DNA of 64,000 nucleotides. It comes from Pusillimonas minor (GTDB lineage Bacteria > Pseudomonadota > Gammaproteobacteria > Burkholderiales > Burkholderiaceae_B). Position 1 is the first letter of the stretch. Each line of letters begins with the position of its first letter. The position numbers and the translations under genes are program-made. A model generated the notes under the pieces. The model did not search any database. It was not told the DNA's origin and saw only the letters and a list, made by a program, of their open reading frames with translations. The stretch is from positions 24,066-88,065 of the forward strand of contig NZ_JACJUU010000011.1 in the NCBI RefSeq assembly GCF_014237865.1, written 5' to 3'. This document shows, one piece after another, positions 9,433-19,400 of the stretch.

Positions 9433-9759
9433 CTATTCGGCGGGGATTTCTTGCCGTTTTAGCGGATCGTGGGTATGGTCTTGGACTTTGTCTTTGTATT
9501 TAATGACCTGACGATCGATTTTGTCTGCCAGCAGATCGATGGCGGCGTAGAGGTTTTCGTTGGAGGCTTCGCAGTGCAAGTCTTTGCCGCGCAAGCGCAT
9601 GGTGACCTCGGCCGTATGCTTCAGACGCTCTACAGAGAGCATGACCTGGGTGTCGATAACATGATCAAAATGTCGGGCAACCCGTGCCAGTTTCGTTTTG
9701 ACGTATTCATCGATGGCGGGGGTTACTTCGAGGTGACGACCGGTAATACTCAGGTTCAT
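9433..9759 (-). CDS. hpf: Ribosome hibernation-promoting factor, short form
   Basis: A 108-residue HPF/RaiA family protein that binds the 30S decoding region and promotes ribosome dimerisation in stationary phase. It shows MNLSITGRHLEVTPAI, the basic helix YVKTKLARVARHF and HCEASNENLYAAIDLLADKIDRQ. It lacks the long C-terminal dimerisation domain of long HPF. GGAG lies 9 nt before the ATG. It is usually preceded by rpoN; here the upstream gene is lptB. Confidence 0.94.
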   Translation of the reverse strand: MNLSITGRHLEVTPAIDEYVKTKLARVARHFDHVIDTQVMLSVERLKHTAEVTMRLRGKDLHCEASNENLYAAIDLLADKIDRQVIKYKDKVQDHTHDPLKRQEIPAE

Positions 9760-9945
9760 GTTGAGCTCCTATTAAAAACAACACTTGGCGCATGGCGCCG
9801 TTTACGGATACTTAGGGGCCTCCTTGGTAATGTCAACGTTTTCAGTGTATCGCCTGCGGCGCCGAAATCAAGTGGGGTAAACACAGGGTTTGTCGAAAAT
9901 CAAAAAACCTGTGCCTGACGACCCGGGTATTTGACCGGGCCGAAT

Positions 9946-10737
9946 TTACATCCGGAAGTTTTTGCCCAGGTAAACCTGGCGAACCGCTTCGTTGTCGATG
10001 ATTTCGTCGGGGTGGCCGTTGGTAAGTACCTTGCCTTCGCTGATGATGTAGGCGCGGTCGCAAATGCCTAGCGTTTCGCGTACGTTGTGGTCGGTGATGA
10101 GCACGCCGATGTTGCGCGACTTGAGAAAGTGCACAATGCGCTGGATTTCGATGACGGCGATAGGGTCGACGCCTGCGAAAGGTTCATCGAGCAAAATGAA
10201 ACGGGGGTGAGTCGCCAGGGCGCGTGCGATTTCGACGCGGCGGCGTTCGCCGCCCGAAAGCGAGATGGCTGTGTTGCTGCGAATATGCTGGATTTGCAGT
10301 TCGTCGAGCAATGATTCCAGCCGGTTGTTGATTTCATTGCGGGTCAGGGGTTGACCCGCTTCATCGACTTGCAGCTCGAGGACGGCCTGAATGTTCTGTT
10401 CGACCGTGAGCCGACGAAACACCGAGGCGTCTTGTGGCAGGTACGACAGACCCAGCCGCGCCCGCTTGTGCATGGGCATGGCAGTAATAGGCACACCGTC
10501 GATTTCGATGCGGCCCGAGTCGGTGGGGACAATGCCGACAATCATGTAGAAACTGGTGGTCTTGCCGGCCCCGTTGGGGCCAAGCAGCCCCACGACTTCG
10601 CCGCTGTCGACCGACAGCGAGACGTCTTGCACAACGGTGCGTTTACCGTAGGTTTTCTTCAGGCCGGTAGCCGTCAGGCTGCCCGGTTGATCGCTGGCCG
10701 CGCGCAGCGGCGCGCGATGTGGTGCTGTAGAAGCCAT
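9946..10737 (-). CDS. lptB: LPS export ABC transporter ATP-binding protein LptB
   Basis: The ATPase that powers LPS extraction from the inner membrane with LptF/LptG. It is 263 residues from the ATG at 10737: Walker A GPNGAGKT (53-60), Q-loop [17 protein letters not shown], signature [15 protein letters not shown], Walker [14 protein letters not shown], and switch His in LITDHNVRE. The frame is open to 10935 through lptA, but that leader is low-complexity. An extra 20 N-terminal residues compared with E. coli are common in Bordetella-type LptB. It lies 10 nt after lptA. Confidence 0.96.
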   Translation of the reverse strand: MASTAPHRAPLRAASDQPGSLTATGLKKTYGKRTVVQDVSLSVDSGEVVGLLGPNGAGKTTSFYMIVGIVPTDSGRIEIDGVPITAMPMHKRARLGLSYLPQDASVFRRLTVEQNIQAVLELQVDEAGQPLTRNEINNRLESLLDELQIQHIRSNTAISLSGGERRRVEIARALATHPRFILLDEPFAGVDPIAVIEIQRIVHFLKSRNIGVLITDHNVRETLGICDRAYIISEGKVLTNGHPDEIIDNEAVRQVYLGKNFRM

Positions 10738-10747
10738 GCGTACTGCC

Positions 10748-11347
10748 TTAAGGTTTGGACTTTTGCTGGCAAGCAGCCGCAGCGGCGTCGGCCTTGGCGC
10801 TGGGCGTGGCCAGCGAGCGAACCCGCCCGCCACGTGCCGCCGAGTTGGGGCCGCCGAACGCCTGGTAAACGCTGGTTGACTGGTTGTACTTGACGCGTTC
10901 GCCGCTGATGGTGTCAAAGGCTTTGCCGCACACAAATTTGGTCACGATGGCCTGTCCGATCATTTCGATGGTTTCGGTTTTGCCGTCGTATTCGGCACGA
11001 AGCCCTCGAGCTTCGACAACCTCGAATTTTTCAGGGGTTTCTTGGCGAATGAAGACCAGCTTGCCCTTGTCGGCCGTGGCGGTACCGTACTGGAAGCCTT
11101 CGGCATCTTCGCGCATGACGAGAACGTCGGAGTTGAGCGTCATTTGACCGCGCGTCATGACGACATTGCCGGTGAAGGTACTTTCTTTTTTGGCATCGTC
11201 GTAGTTGAGCGTGTCAGACAAAATGAGGGTGTCGGGCTCTTCGGCGGGGGTGTTGCCCTGCGCCTGCTGTGCATTGGCTGTAAAGCCGAAACACAGCAAT
11301 GTACAGGCCAGTAAAGACGTAAAAAGAGAGGGGCGGTTTGAAGTCAT
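10748..11347 (-). CDS. lptA: LPS transport periplasmic protein LptA
   Basis: A 199-residue OstA/LptA-fold protein that forms the periplasmic bridge for LPS between LptC and LptD. The signal peptide spans residues 1-26, with likely cleavage after TANA. The jellyroll repeats [30 protein letters not shown] and [16 protein letters not shown] are visible. The C-terminal 40 residues are Ala/Lys-rich. Its start overlaps the lptC stop by 4 nt. Confidence 0.93.
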   Translation of the reverse strand: MTSNRPSLFTSLLACTLLCFGFTANAQQAQGNTPAEEPDTLILSDTLNYDDAKKESTFTGNVVMTRGQMTLNSDVLVMREDAEGFQYGTATADKGKLVFIRQETPEKFEVVEARGLRAEYDGKTETIEMIGQAIVTKFVCGKAFDTISGERVKYNQSTSVYQAFGGPNSAARGGRVRSLATPSAKADAAAAACQQKSKP

Positions 11348-11973
11348 GGTGTTTGCGTGTCGGGCCCGTTGCTGTTCTGGCTATCGGAGCGTTTACGGGA
11401 TTCTTCGCCGGAAATTTTTACGTCGCTGGCGGAGAAAACCTCAAGTGTACGAGAGTCGTTGTCGTAGCGCATGCCTTTTCCGTTGATGCGCGATTTGCCA
11501 TTGACCACCAAAGCGGGGAGGTCGGTGTACGCGACATCTTCGTCGGGCAGCAAAATAAGCTGTTCGCTGGTGACGTCAAGGGCCGGCCGGTCGTCGTAGG
11601 GGACGCGATGCAAATGCGCATCGCCGGTCAGGGTGATACGGCTGCCGTCGTTGTCCATGATGGCCTTGTTGCCGGTGGCAACGGTTACCGGAGAGCCTAC
11701 GCGCTGCCCCACGGCCCGGGCCTCGTCGACTTCGTAAGAGTCGTCGTCGGGGTAGTGCAACATGTAGTCGCCTTCGAGGCGGTTGATGGCAACGCCGGCC
11801 TCGTTGGTGCGGATCATGACGAACTTTTGCGACCAGGCGTCGGGTTCGTGCGTAAGACGGCGGGGTTCGTCGAGCAAGACCGAACGCAAGGTGTAGTCGG
11901 CAGCCCACCAGCTTAAAAAAACCAGTGAAACGAGCAGCAGGAGCGCTACGAGTGAAGGAAGGCGTTCTTTCAT
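11344..11973 (-). CDS. lptC: LPS export protein LptC
   Basis: A 209-residue inner-membrane protein with one N-terminal transmembrane helix (residues 7-24, LVALLLLVSLVFLSWWAA) and a periplasmic jellyroll (about 60-190) that passes LPS from LptB2FG to LptA. TGDAHLHRV and LILLPDEDVAYTDLPALV belong to the conserved fold. The ATG overlaps the last base of kdsC and the stop overlaps lptA, so expression is coupled. LptF/LptG are elsewhere. Confidence 0.92.
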   Translation of the reverse strand: MKERLPSLVALLLLVSLVFLSWWAADYTLRSVLLDEPRRLTHEPDAWSQKFVMIRTNEAGVAINRLEGDYMLHYPDDDSYEVDEARAVGQRVGSPVTVATGNKAIMDNDGSRITLTGDAHLHRVPYDDRPALDVTSEQLILLPDEDVAYTDLPALVVNGKSRINGKGMRYDNDSRTLEVFSASDVKISGEESRKRSDSQNSNGPDTQTP

Positions 11974-12572
11974 TATTGGGTGACGTCGCCCAAAATGACG
12001 GTGTTGGGTTGCAAGAAGGCGCTAAGCCGGCCTTGCGCGGCAAGGATGAGGTCGCAGCATTCGCGCGCCGCACCGTGCCCGCCGTTTACCGACGACACCC
12101 AATGCACGGCTTGCGAAATATAGGCTGGTGCATTGGGGACACTGGCAGAAAACCCGACGCGCTGGAGTGCGGCCAGATCCATGATGTCGTCGCCCATGAA
12201 GCCGACCTGGTCAAGCGTACAGCCCAGTTCTTGAGCCATGGCTGTCAGCCCCTGGACCTTGTCGCGTACGCCTTGTTGCACCATTTCGATGCCCAGCTCG
12301 GCCGCACGACGGGCCACGATGGGGCCTTTGCGCCCGGTAATAAACGAGACGGCAATGCCGCTTTCGCGCAGCATGCGCAAACCGTAGCCGTCGAGCGAGT
12401 TGAATCGCTTGACCAGCTCGCCGTTCTCGCCGTACCACAGGCCGCCGTCGGTGAGGATGCCGTCGATGTCGAAGGCCATCAGGCGAACCTCGCGGGCGCG
12501 GTCGACGACAGCGCTGTTAACCTTGGCCAGAATAAGGGCTTCGGCGGGGTGAGGAATTGAAATGGGTTTCAT
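11973..12572 (-). CDS. kdsC: 3-deoxy-D-manno-octulosonate 8-phosphate phosphatase
   Basis: A 199-residue HAD phosphatase (C0 type, no cap) that releases Kdo from Kdo-8-phosphate. Motif I FDIDGILTDG has D35 and D37; ITGRKG is motif II, and GFMGDDIMDLAAL carries the motif IV acids. It lies 3 nt after kdsD, the enzyme two steps earlier, forming a Kdo supply module upstream of the Lpt genes. Confidence 0.96.
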   Translation of the reverse strand: MKPISIPHPAEALILAKVNSAVVDRAREVRLMAFDIDGILTDGGLWYGENGELVKRFNSLDGYGLRMLRESGIAVSFITGRKGPIVARRAAELGIEMVQQGVRDKVQGLTAMAQELGCTLDQVGFMGDDIMDLAALQRVGFSASVPNAPAYISQAVHWVSSVNGGHGAARECCDLILAAQGRLSAFLQPNTVILGDVTQ

Positions 12573-12575
12573 GAA

Positions 12576-13562
12576 TTAAATTACCTTTGCGGCCATCAGG
12601 TCGTGCATGTGCAGGGCGCCGATAAGCAAGCCGTGGTCGTCAACAACGACGACCTGGGTCAGATGGTTGGTGTCCATCAGGGTGGCGGCTTCGACGGCCA
12701 GAGCGTTGGCCGATACGTGTTTGGGGTTGTGCGACATGCCGTCGGCAACCGTGAGCTGGCGGATATCGCCTTCGCGGCTGATCAGGCGGCGCAGGTCGCC
12801 GTCGGTGAAAATGCCGACCGGAGCGCGCGTTTCGTTGATGACGATGGTCATGCCCATGCCCTTGCGCGACATTTCTTGCAGCGCCTGGGGTATTGGCGTG
12901 GATTCGCGCACGACGGGCAGGGCCTCGCCCGAACGCATGACATCGCGCACGTGGGTAAGCAGCCGGCGCCCCAGCGCGCCGCCGGGGTGCGACAAGGCGA
13001 AGTCTTCGGCCTGAAAACCACGGGCCTCGAGGCAGGCGACGGCAATGGCGTCGCCCAGCGCCATGGTGGCCGTTGTGCTGGCGGTGGGGGCCAGGTTAAG
13101 CGGGCAGGCTTCGTGGTCGACATGCACGTTAAGGTGGATGTCGGCGTTGGCGGCAAGTTCGGAGCCGGGGTGGCCTGTGATGGCAATGATGGGAATGGCC
13201 ATACGTTTACAGACCGACAGGACGGTCATGAGTTCCTGGGCGGCACCCGAATACGAGATGGCCATGACGACGTCTTGTGCCGTGAGCATGCCCAGGTCGC
13301 CGTGTATGGCTTCGACGCCGTGCATGAAAAAAGCCGGGGTACCGGTAGAGGCGAGGGTGGCCGCGATTTTTCGGCCGATATGCCCCGACTTGCCGATGCC
13401 CGTCACAACGACTTTGCCCTGGCACGACAGTATCTTTTGAACGGCCGAGTGAAACGACGCGTCGAGGCGGTCGTCAAGCGCTTGCAGCGCACTGATTTCG
13501 GTGCGCAGCGTACGGCGCGCCGAAGCCAGTGTTTCGGTGGGGGAAAGCGGTGATGAAGTCAT
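12576..13562 (-). CDS. kdsD: Arabinose-5-phosphate isomerase (SIS + CBS domains)
   Basis: A 328-residue protein that interconverts ribulose 5-phosphate and arabinose 5-phosphate, the first committed step to Kdo. The SIS domain (about 40-180) has VVVTGIGKSGHIGRKIAATLASTGTPAFFMH and ISYSGAAQELMTVL. Two CBS domains follow (about 208-328) with MTIVNETRAPVGIFTDGDLRR. It is the first gene of kdsD-kdsC-lptC-lptA-lptB and is divergent from apt with a 65-nt gap that should hold the promoter. Confidence 0.96.
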   Translation of the reverse strand: MTSSPLSPTETLASARRTLRTEISALQALDDRLDASFHSAVQKILSCQGKVVVTGIGKSGHIGRKIAATLASTGTPAFFMHGVEAIHGDLGMLTAQDVVMAISYSGAAQELMTVLSVCKRMAIPIIAITGHPGSELAANADIHLNVHVDHEACPLNLAPTASTTATMALGDAIAVACLEARGFQAEDFALSHPGGALGRRLLTHVRDVMRSGEALPVVRESTPIPQALQEMSRKGMGMTIVINETRAPVGIFTDGDLRRLISREGDIRQLTVADGMSHNPKHVSANALAVEAATLMDTNHLTQVVVVDDHGLLIGALHMHDLMAAKVI

Positions 13563-13627
13563 CTTGTCATTTTAAATTAAGGTTATAGTTAACCCTAAGT
13601 CCAACTTTATGTCTTACGGCAATTTAA

Positions 13628-14164
13628 ATGCATACCGACCCAGCAGAGTACATTCGCAATGCCATTCGCAGCGTCCCCGACTGGCCAAGCCCGGGTGTAA
13701 CGTTTCGAGACATTACCCCGATATTACAAGATCCCCGTTCGTTCCGCGTTTTGGTCGACCTGTTCGTTTACCGGTACATGCGTCAGCGCCTCGATCTGGT
13801 TGCCGGGGTCGATGCCCGTGGTTTTATTTTGGGCTCGGTGCTGGCCTACGAACTTAACCTGGGTTTTGTGCCGGTGCGCAAAAAGGGCAAGCTGCCATAC
13901 CAGACGCTGGCCGAAGAGTACACCCTTGAGTACGGTAACGCGACAGTCGAAATGCATACCGATGCGGTCAAGCCGGGTCAGCGGGTTTTGCTGATCGACG
14001 ACCTGATCGCCACGGGCGGCACCATGGTGGCGGCTGCAAAGCTGTTGCAGCGTTTGGGGGCCAATGTGGTCGAGGCCGCCGCAATTATCGATTTGCCCGA
14101 ACTGGGCGGGTCCGACATCTTGAAAGAAACCGGTTTGCCTATTTATACCGTTTGCAGCTTTTAA
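13628..14164 (+). CDS. apt: Adenine phosphoribosyltransferase
   Basis: A 178-residue type-I phosphoribosyltransferase that salvages adenine to AMP. It has the family start [24 protein letters not shown], the flexible loop [20 protein letters not shown], and the PRPP-binding motif [13 protein letters not shown] at residues 120-132. It is monocistronic: a strong terminator follows 20 nt after the stop. Confidence 0.97.
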   Translation: MHTDPAEYIRNAIRSVPDWPSPGVTFRDITPILQDPRSFRVLVDLFVYRYMRQRLDLVAGVDARGFILGSVLAYELNLGFVPVRKKGKLPYQTLAEEYTLEYGNATVEMHTDAVKPGQRVLLIDDLIATGGTMVAAAKLLQRLGANVVEAAAIIDLPELGGSDILKETGLPIYTVCSF

Positions 14165-14184
14165 ACGTTTTAGCGGTTTTGTAT

Positions 14185-14222
14185 AAAAAATTGCCGGCCT
14201 TGTCAGGGCCGGCATTTTTTTT
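14185..14222. terminator. Bidirectional intrinsic terminator between apt and ilvA
   Basis: Stem arms TGCCGGCC (14192-14199) and GGCCGGCA (14207-14214) flank a 7-nt loop. The right side runs into eight T residues (14215-14222) and the left side is preceded by six A residues (14185-14190). It therefore ends apt on the plus strand and can also stop ilvA transcripts on the minus strand. Confidence 0.9.
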
Positions 14223-14261
14223 GCCATACGGCCGCGCGTGCCGTGCGGAGTGATGAGCGGC

Positions 14262-15770
14262 TTAAAGAAACAGCCGGTACGCCGGGTTTTCGGTTTCGTT
14301 CCAGTAGGGGTAGCCCAAGCCGTCTAAAAAGGCCTTGAAGTCTTTTTTGTCGGACGGGGGGACCTGCAAGCCGACCAGAATCCGGCCGTAGTCGTCGCCC
14401 TGATTGCGATAGTGGAACAGGCTGATGTTCCAGTCGGGGCTCATGGCGCTTAAAAACTTCATCAGGGCGCCGGGGCGCTCGGGAAACTCGAAGCGGAACA
14501 GCATTTCGTGTTCGGCCAGCGACGACCGACCCCCCACCATAAAACGCAAATGCGTTTTTGCCATCTCGTTATGCGTCAGGTCGAGGGTTTCGAAGCCTTT
14601 TTTACGCAGGGAAGCAGCAATTTTTTCGGGCTCGCTCGCGGCGCTGATTTGTACGCCGACAAACACATGCGCACTGGATGCGTCGGAAATACGGTAATTG
14701 AATTCGGTGACGCTGCGTGAGCCGATGGTTTCGCACAACTTGAGAAAGCTGCCGCGTTGTTCGGGGATGGTGAGTGCAAACAGCGCTTCGCGGGCTTCGC
14801 CCACGTCGGCCCGATCGGCCACAAAGCGCAGCCGGTCGAAGTTCATGTTGGCGCCACTGGCGATGGCGACCAGGTTTTTGTTTTTTAGCTTGTGCAGCGC
14901 GGCATAGCGTTTGGCGCCGGCAATGGCCAGGGCGCCCGAGGGTTCGAGCACGCTGCGGGTGTCTTGGAAGACGTCTTTGATAGCGCCGCAGATGGCGTCG
15001 GTATCGACGGTAATGAAGTCGTCGACGTACTCGCGGGTGAGCCGGAACGTTTCGAGGCCGACCTGCTTGACGGCCGTGCCGTCGGAAAACAGCCCCACGT
15101 CGTGCAGTTCGATGCGACGGCCTGCCTTGACGCTGCGAATCATGGCGTTGGAGTCTTCGGTTTGTACACCGATGATTTTGATGTCGGGGCGCAGTTGCTT
15201 AATGTAGCTGGCGACGCCGGCAATTAGCCCGCCACCGCCGATTGCCGCGAAAACCGCGTCGATAGGGCCGGGGTGCTGACGCAGGATTTCCATGCCGATG
15301 GTGCCTTGCCCGGCGATAACGTCGGGGTCATCGAATGGGTGAACAAAGGTGAGTTTTTCTTTTTTCTCGAGCTCTTTGGCGTGCAGGTAGGCGTCGGAAT
15401 AGCTGTTGCCCACCAGAACTGTTTCGCCGCCCAGGGCCTGTACGGCATTGACCTTGACCTTGGGGGTGGTGGTGGGCATGACGATAACCGCCCGGCAGCC
15501 CAGCTTGCGCGCCGACAGGGCAACGCCCTGCGCATGGTTGCCGGCCGAGGCGGCAATGACCCCGCGCTTGAGCTCGGCCTGGCTGAGGTTGGCCATTTTG
15601 TTGTAGGCACCGCGCAGTTTGAAGCTGAAGACGGCTTGCGTGTCTTCGCGCTTGAGGAAAAAATTGTTGTTGGTACGTGCAGAAATTTGCGGTGCAAACT
15701 CGAGCGGGGATTCGATGGCGACGTCGTAGACTTTTGAGGTAAGGATGCGTTTGAGGTAGTCGGTGGACAT
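14262..15770 (-). CDS. ilvA: Threonine dehydratase, biosynthetic
   Basis: A PLP enzyme that deaminates threonine to 2-oxobutanoate, the first step of isoleucine synthesis. It has 502 residues: the catalytic domain with PLP lysine K51 in FSFKLRGAYNK, SAGNHAQGVALSA, and the glycine loop AAIGGGGLIAGVA, followed by two C-terminal ACT-like regulatory domains (about 325-410 and 420-502). The two ACT-like domains are those of the isoleucine-inhibited, valine-activated form. Confidence 0.96.
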   Translation of the reverse strand: MSTDYLKRILTSKVYDVAIESPLEFAPQISARTNNNFFLKREDTQAVFSFKLRGAYNKMANLSQAELKRGVIAASAGNHAQGVALSARKLGCRAVIVMPTTTPKVKVNAVQALGGETVLVGNSYSDAYLHAKELEKKEKLTFVHPFDDPDVIAGQGTIGMEILRQHPGPIDAVFAAIGGGGLIAGVASYIKQLRPDIKIIGVQTEDSNAMIRSVKAGRRIELHDVGLFSDGTAVKQVGLETFRLTREYVDDFITVDTDAICGAIKDVFQDTRSVLEPSGALAIAGAKRYAALHKLKNKNLVAIASGANMNFDRLRFVADRADVGEAREALFALTIPEQRGSFLKLCETIGSRSVTEFNYRISDASSAHVFVGVQISAASEPEKIAASLRKKGFETLDLTHNEMAKTHLRFMVGGRSSLAEHEMLFRFEFPERPGALMKFLSAMSPDWNISLFHYRNQGDDYGRILVGLQVPPSDKKDFKAFLDGLGYPYWNETENPAYRLFL

Positions 15771-15850
15771 GATGGGTTGGGGCGCAAAGGGTGCACGTAA
15801 AGAACTAGATTACCACAGCAAAATGGCGGCTTGACGCTACACTGCACGCC

Positions 15851-16345
15851 ATGGAAATTGCAATGATGGACTTGTTTGACGGGCTTTTCCGGGCCCTGGC
15901 GCTGCCGCAGGCCGGGTTGACGGCCATTTTTCTGGCCAGTCTGGTTTCGGCCACGCTGTTGCCCATGGGGTCAGAGGCCGTGTTGCTGGCGTATTTGAAT
16001 GTTGCCCCGGATATGTTGTGGGCGGCGATTGCTGTCGCAACGTTGGGCAATACGCTGGGGGGCGTGATCACCTATGGCATGGGCCGGGGCGCCGAAGCAG
16101 TCTACGAGCACTATGCAAACCCGTCGCAAGCCGGCCGCTGGACGCTGAAAGCGCACGCCTGGACACGCCGCTGGGGTGCTCCGGTGCTTTTGTTGTCGTG
16201 GCTGCCCGTCATTGGTGACCCGTTATGCGCCGTGGCCGGCTGGCTGAAGCTGCCATTTTGGACATCGGTCTTTTACATTGCCGTGGGCAAATGCTTGCGT
16301 TACGTGGCTTTGGCCCTCTCGGTTTCATGGTTTTTTGGGTCGTGA
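15851..16345 (+). CDS. YqaA-family DedA-like membrane protein
   Basis: A 164-residue inner-membrane protein of the YqaA branch of the DedA/SNARE-associated (VTT) superfamily. Residues 18-48 form a hydrophobic re-entrant or helix pair with SATLLPMGSEAVLLAYL, GNTLGGVITYGMGRG is the conserved Gly-rich turn near residue 65, and two further helices lie at 105-130 and 136-162. DedA proteins flip or partition phospholipids or undecaprenyl phosphate; YqaA itself is uncharacterised. In-frame ATGs at 15863 and 15866 are alternative starts. Confidence 0.8.
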   Translation: MEIAMMDLFDGLFRALALPQAGLTAIFLASLVSATLLPMGSEAVLLAYLNVAPDMLWAAIAVATLGNTLGGVITYGMGRGAEAVYEHYANPSQAGRWTLKAHAWTRRWGAPVLLLSWLPVIGDPLCAVAGWLKLPFWTSVFYIAVGKCLRYVALALSVSWFFGS

Positions 16346-16416
16346 TGGTCTCGTCGCCGGCTTGACTGATGAAGTAAACTGAGGGTTAACCATGTCACCC
16401 TTTTGAATGCGACTTC

Positions 16417-19400
16417 ATGAACGCCCCTCTAGCCAGTCAGCTGCTTGCCTCTAAATCGCCTTCGCCAGACGTGCCGCGTTTGCGCGAGATCCCCTACAAC
16501 TACACATCGTTCTCCGATCGCGAGATCGTGTCCCGGTTGTTGGGCGAAGAAGCCTGGCATTGGCTTTCCGATTTGCGTACAGAGCGGCGTACGGGGCGTT
16601 CGGCTCGCATGCTGTTCGAGGTGCTGGGCGATATCTGGGTGGTGCGTCGCAACCCATACTTGCAAGACGATCTCCTCGAGAACCCGAAGCGCCTGGCCAT
16701 GCTGATCGAGGCGCTGCAGCACCGACTCTCGGAAATCGATCGTCGTCGCGACCCCAGCGATCCCGATCGAGATAACAAGGTCGTATTGCTGCTGCAAGCA
16801 GCCCGTGGGGCGCTCAGCGCGTTTGAATACGAGTTCGAGCAAACCCGCGAGCTGCGCAAGAAAGTGCAGCGTCGTCTGGCCAAGGTCACGGCCAAAGACA
16901 ACATCAAATTTGACGGTTTGTCGCGGGTATCGCACGTTACCGACGCGACCGACTGGCGTGTTGAGTACCCCTTTGTTGTTTTAACGCCCGACACCGAGCG
17001 CGAAATGGCTGCCTTGGTGCGCGCCTGTATCGAGCTCGAACTCACAATCATTCCACGGGGCGGCGGCACCGGGTACACCGGGGGCGCTATCCCGCTTACC
17101 TGGCGCTCAGTCGTCATCAACACCGAAAAGCTCGACCAGTTGGGGGCGGTTGAAACGACAACCCTGCCCGGGGTCGAGCAGCCTGTGGCCACCGTGTGGT
17201 CGGGCGCAGGTGTGGTAACCAAGCGGGTTACCGAAGCGGCCGAAGCAGCAGGCTTTGTGTTCGCCGTCGACCCCACCTCGGCCGAGGCGTCGTGTGTGGG
17301 CGGTAACGTGGCCATGAACGCCGGGGGCAAGAAAGCCGTGCTGTGGGGTACGGCGCTCGACAACCTGGCCTGGTGGCGTATGGTCGACCCCGACGGCAAC
17401 TGGCTCGAGGTAACCCGTATTGGTCACAATATGGGCAAGATTCACGACGTTGCCGAAGCGACATTCGAGGTCAAGTGGTTTGATGGCAGCGCTGCACCGG
17501 GCGAGCGTTTGTTGCGCACCGAAACCCTGGTGATCGAGGGTCGCCGGTTCCGCAAAGCCGGGTTGGGCAAAGACGTGACCGACAAATTCCTGGCGGGCTT
17601 GCCGGGTATCCAGAAAGAGGGCTGCGATGGCCTGATTACCTCGGCGCGCTGGGTGTTGCATCGCATGCCGGCCCATACGCGCACGGTCTGTCTCGAGTTC
17701 TTCGGCCAGGCGCGCGATGCCATTCCGTCGATTGTCGAAATTAAAGACTACCTCGACAGCACCGGACGCCAAAAAGGGGCCATTCTGGCCGGGCTCGAAC
17801 ACCTCGACGAACGCTATCTGCGTGCCGTGGGTTACGCCACAAAAAGCAAGCGCGGCGGCTTGCCCAAAATGGTGCTTATCGGCGATATCGTCGGTGACGA
17901 TGCCGATGCTGTTGCCACGGCTGCCAGCGAAGTGGTGCGCTTGTCCAATACCCGCCACGGCGAAGGGTTCGTGGCCGTCAGTGCCGAGGCCCGTAAAAAA
18001 TTCTGGCTCGATCGCGCACGTACCGCAGCCATCGCGCGTCATACCAACGCGTTCAAAATCAACGAAGACGTCGTGATTCCGCTGGACCGTATGGGCGAAT
18101 ACACCGACGCCATCGAACGGATCAACATCGAACTGTCTACCCGCAACAAGTTGCGCCTGCTCGATGCCCTTGAAATCTTTTTGGGCAGTGGCGATTTGCC
18201 AGTGGGCAAATCGGAAGATGCCGACGACGCCGAGCAAACTCGCGCCGACATCCTGCATGACCGCACACAAGACGCGCTCGATACCCTGCGCGATGTACGC
18301 AAGCGCTGGACATGGCTGCTCGAGAATCTCGATATGCCGCTTGACCAGGCGCTTGCCGTGCTGCCGTCCATTGGCATGTCTGATGCCGTGCAGGTGCTTG
18401 CCGAGCGCGTCACGCAACAGCCGGGTGTGCGTGTTTTCGATGTAGTGCAAGATCATACCCTCCGAATTTCCTGGAAGACCGAAGTCCGTGCCCTGATGGA
18501 GCGCTACTTTGCAGGGGCGGCCTGTGCGGCGGTTCTGGCCGAAATCCAGGCTATCCACGACCGGGTGCTTAAAGGCCGGGTTTTTGTGGCGTTGCACATG
18601 CACGCCGGCGATGGCAACGTTCACACCAATATTCCCGTCAATTCCGACAACTACGAGATGCTGCGCGAGGCCAACGAGGCCGTGGCCCGCATCATGCAAA
18701 TCGCCCGCGACCTTGATGGCGTCATTTCGGGCGAGCACGGCATTGGTTTGACCAAGTTCGAGTTTCTGACCCAGGAAGAGCTGCAACCCTTCCAGGACTA
18801 CAAGCGTCGCATCGACCCGCAGGGCCGGTTTAACGCCGGCAAACTGATGCCCGGCGCCGACTTGCGCCATGCCTGGACGCCCAGCTTCAACTTGCTGGGG
18901 CACGAGTCGCTCATCATGCAGCAAAGCGAAATCGGCGCCATTTCCACGGCCATCAAAGACTGCTTGCGTTGCGGCAAGTGCAAGCCGGTTTGCGCAACGC
19001 ATGTGCCACGTGCCAATTTGCTGTATTCGCCACGCAATAAAATTCTGGCAACGTCACTGCTTATCGAAGCCTTCTTGTACGAAGAGCAGACCCGGCGCGG
19101 CATCAGTTTGCAGCATTGGTCCGAGTTTGAAGATGTGGCCGATCACTGTACGGTGTGTCACAAGTGCTATAACCCCTGTCCTGTCGATATCGACTTTGGC
19201 GATGTCTCCATGGAAATGCGTGCTTTGTTGCGCCGCATGGGTAAAAAATCGTTCAACCCGGGCACGACGGCCGCCATGTTCTTCCTTAATGCCAAAGATC
19301 CGCGCGTTATCAAGGCAACCCGCACGGCCATGGTCGACCTGGGCTACAAGGCACAAAGGTTTGCCCACGATTTGTTGGCGGCGCCTGCGCGCAAGCAGGT

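Noticed and set aside
9949..9995. Terminator after lptB, or a sigma-54 promoter before hpf
   Set aside because: A CCCGG/CCGGG pair downstream of lptB is short with the T run displaced by 14 nt, and no GG-N10-GC -24/-12 element was found.
13564..13592. Sigma-70 promoter TTGTCA ... TATAGT for apt
   Set aside because: Both hexamers are recognisable, but the spacing is 14 bp, too short for a normal promoter.
17107..19002. 631-codon minus-strand open frame inside the FAD/Fe-S dehydrogenase gene
   Set aside because: Antisense to recognised FAD-binding and oxidase domains; no recognisable fold or ribosome-binding site.
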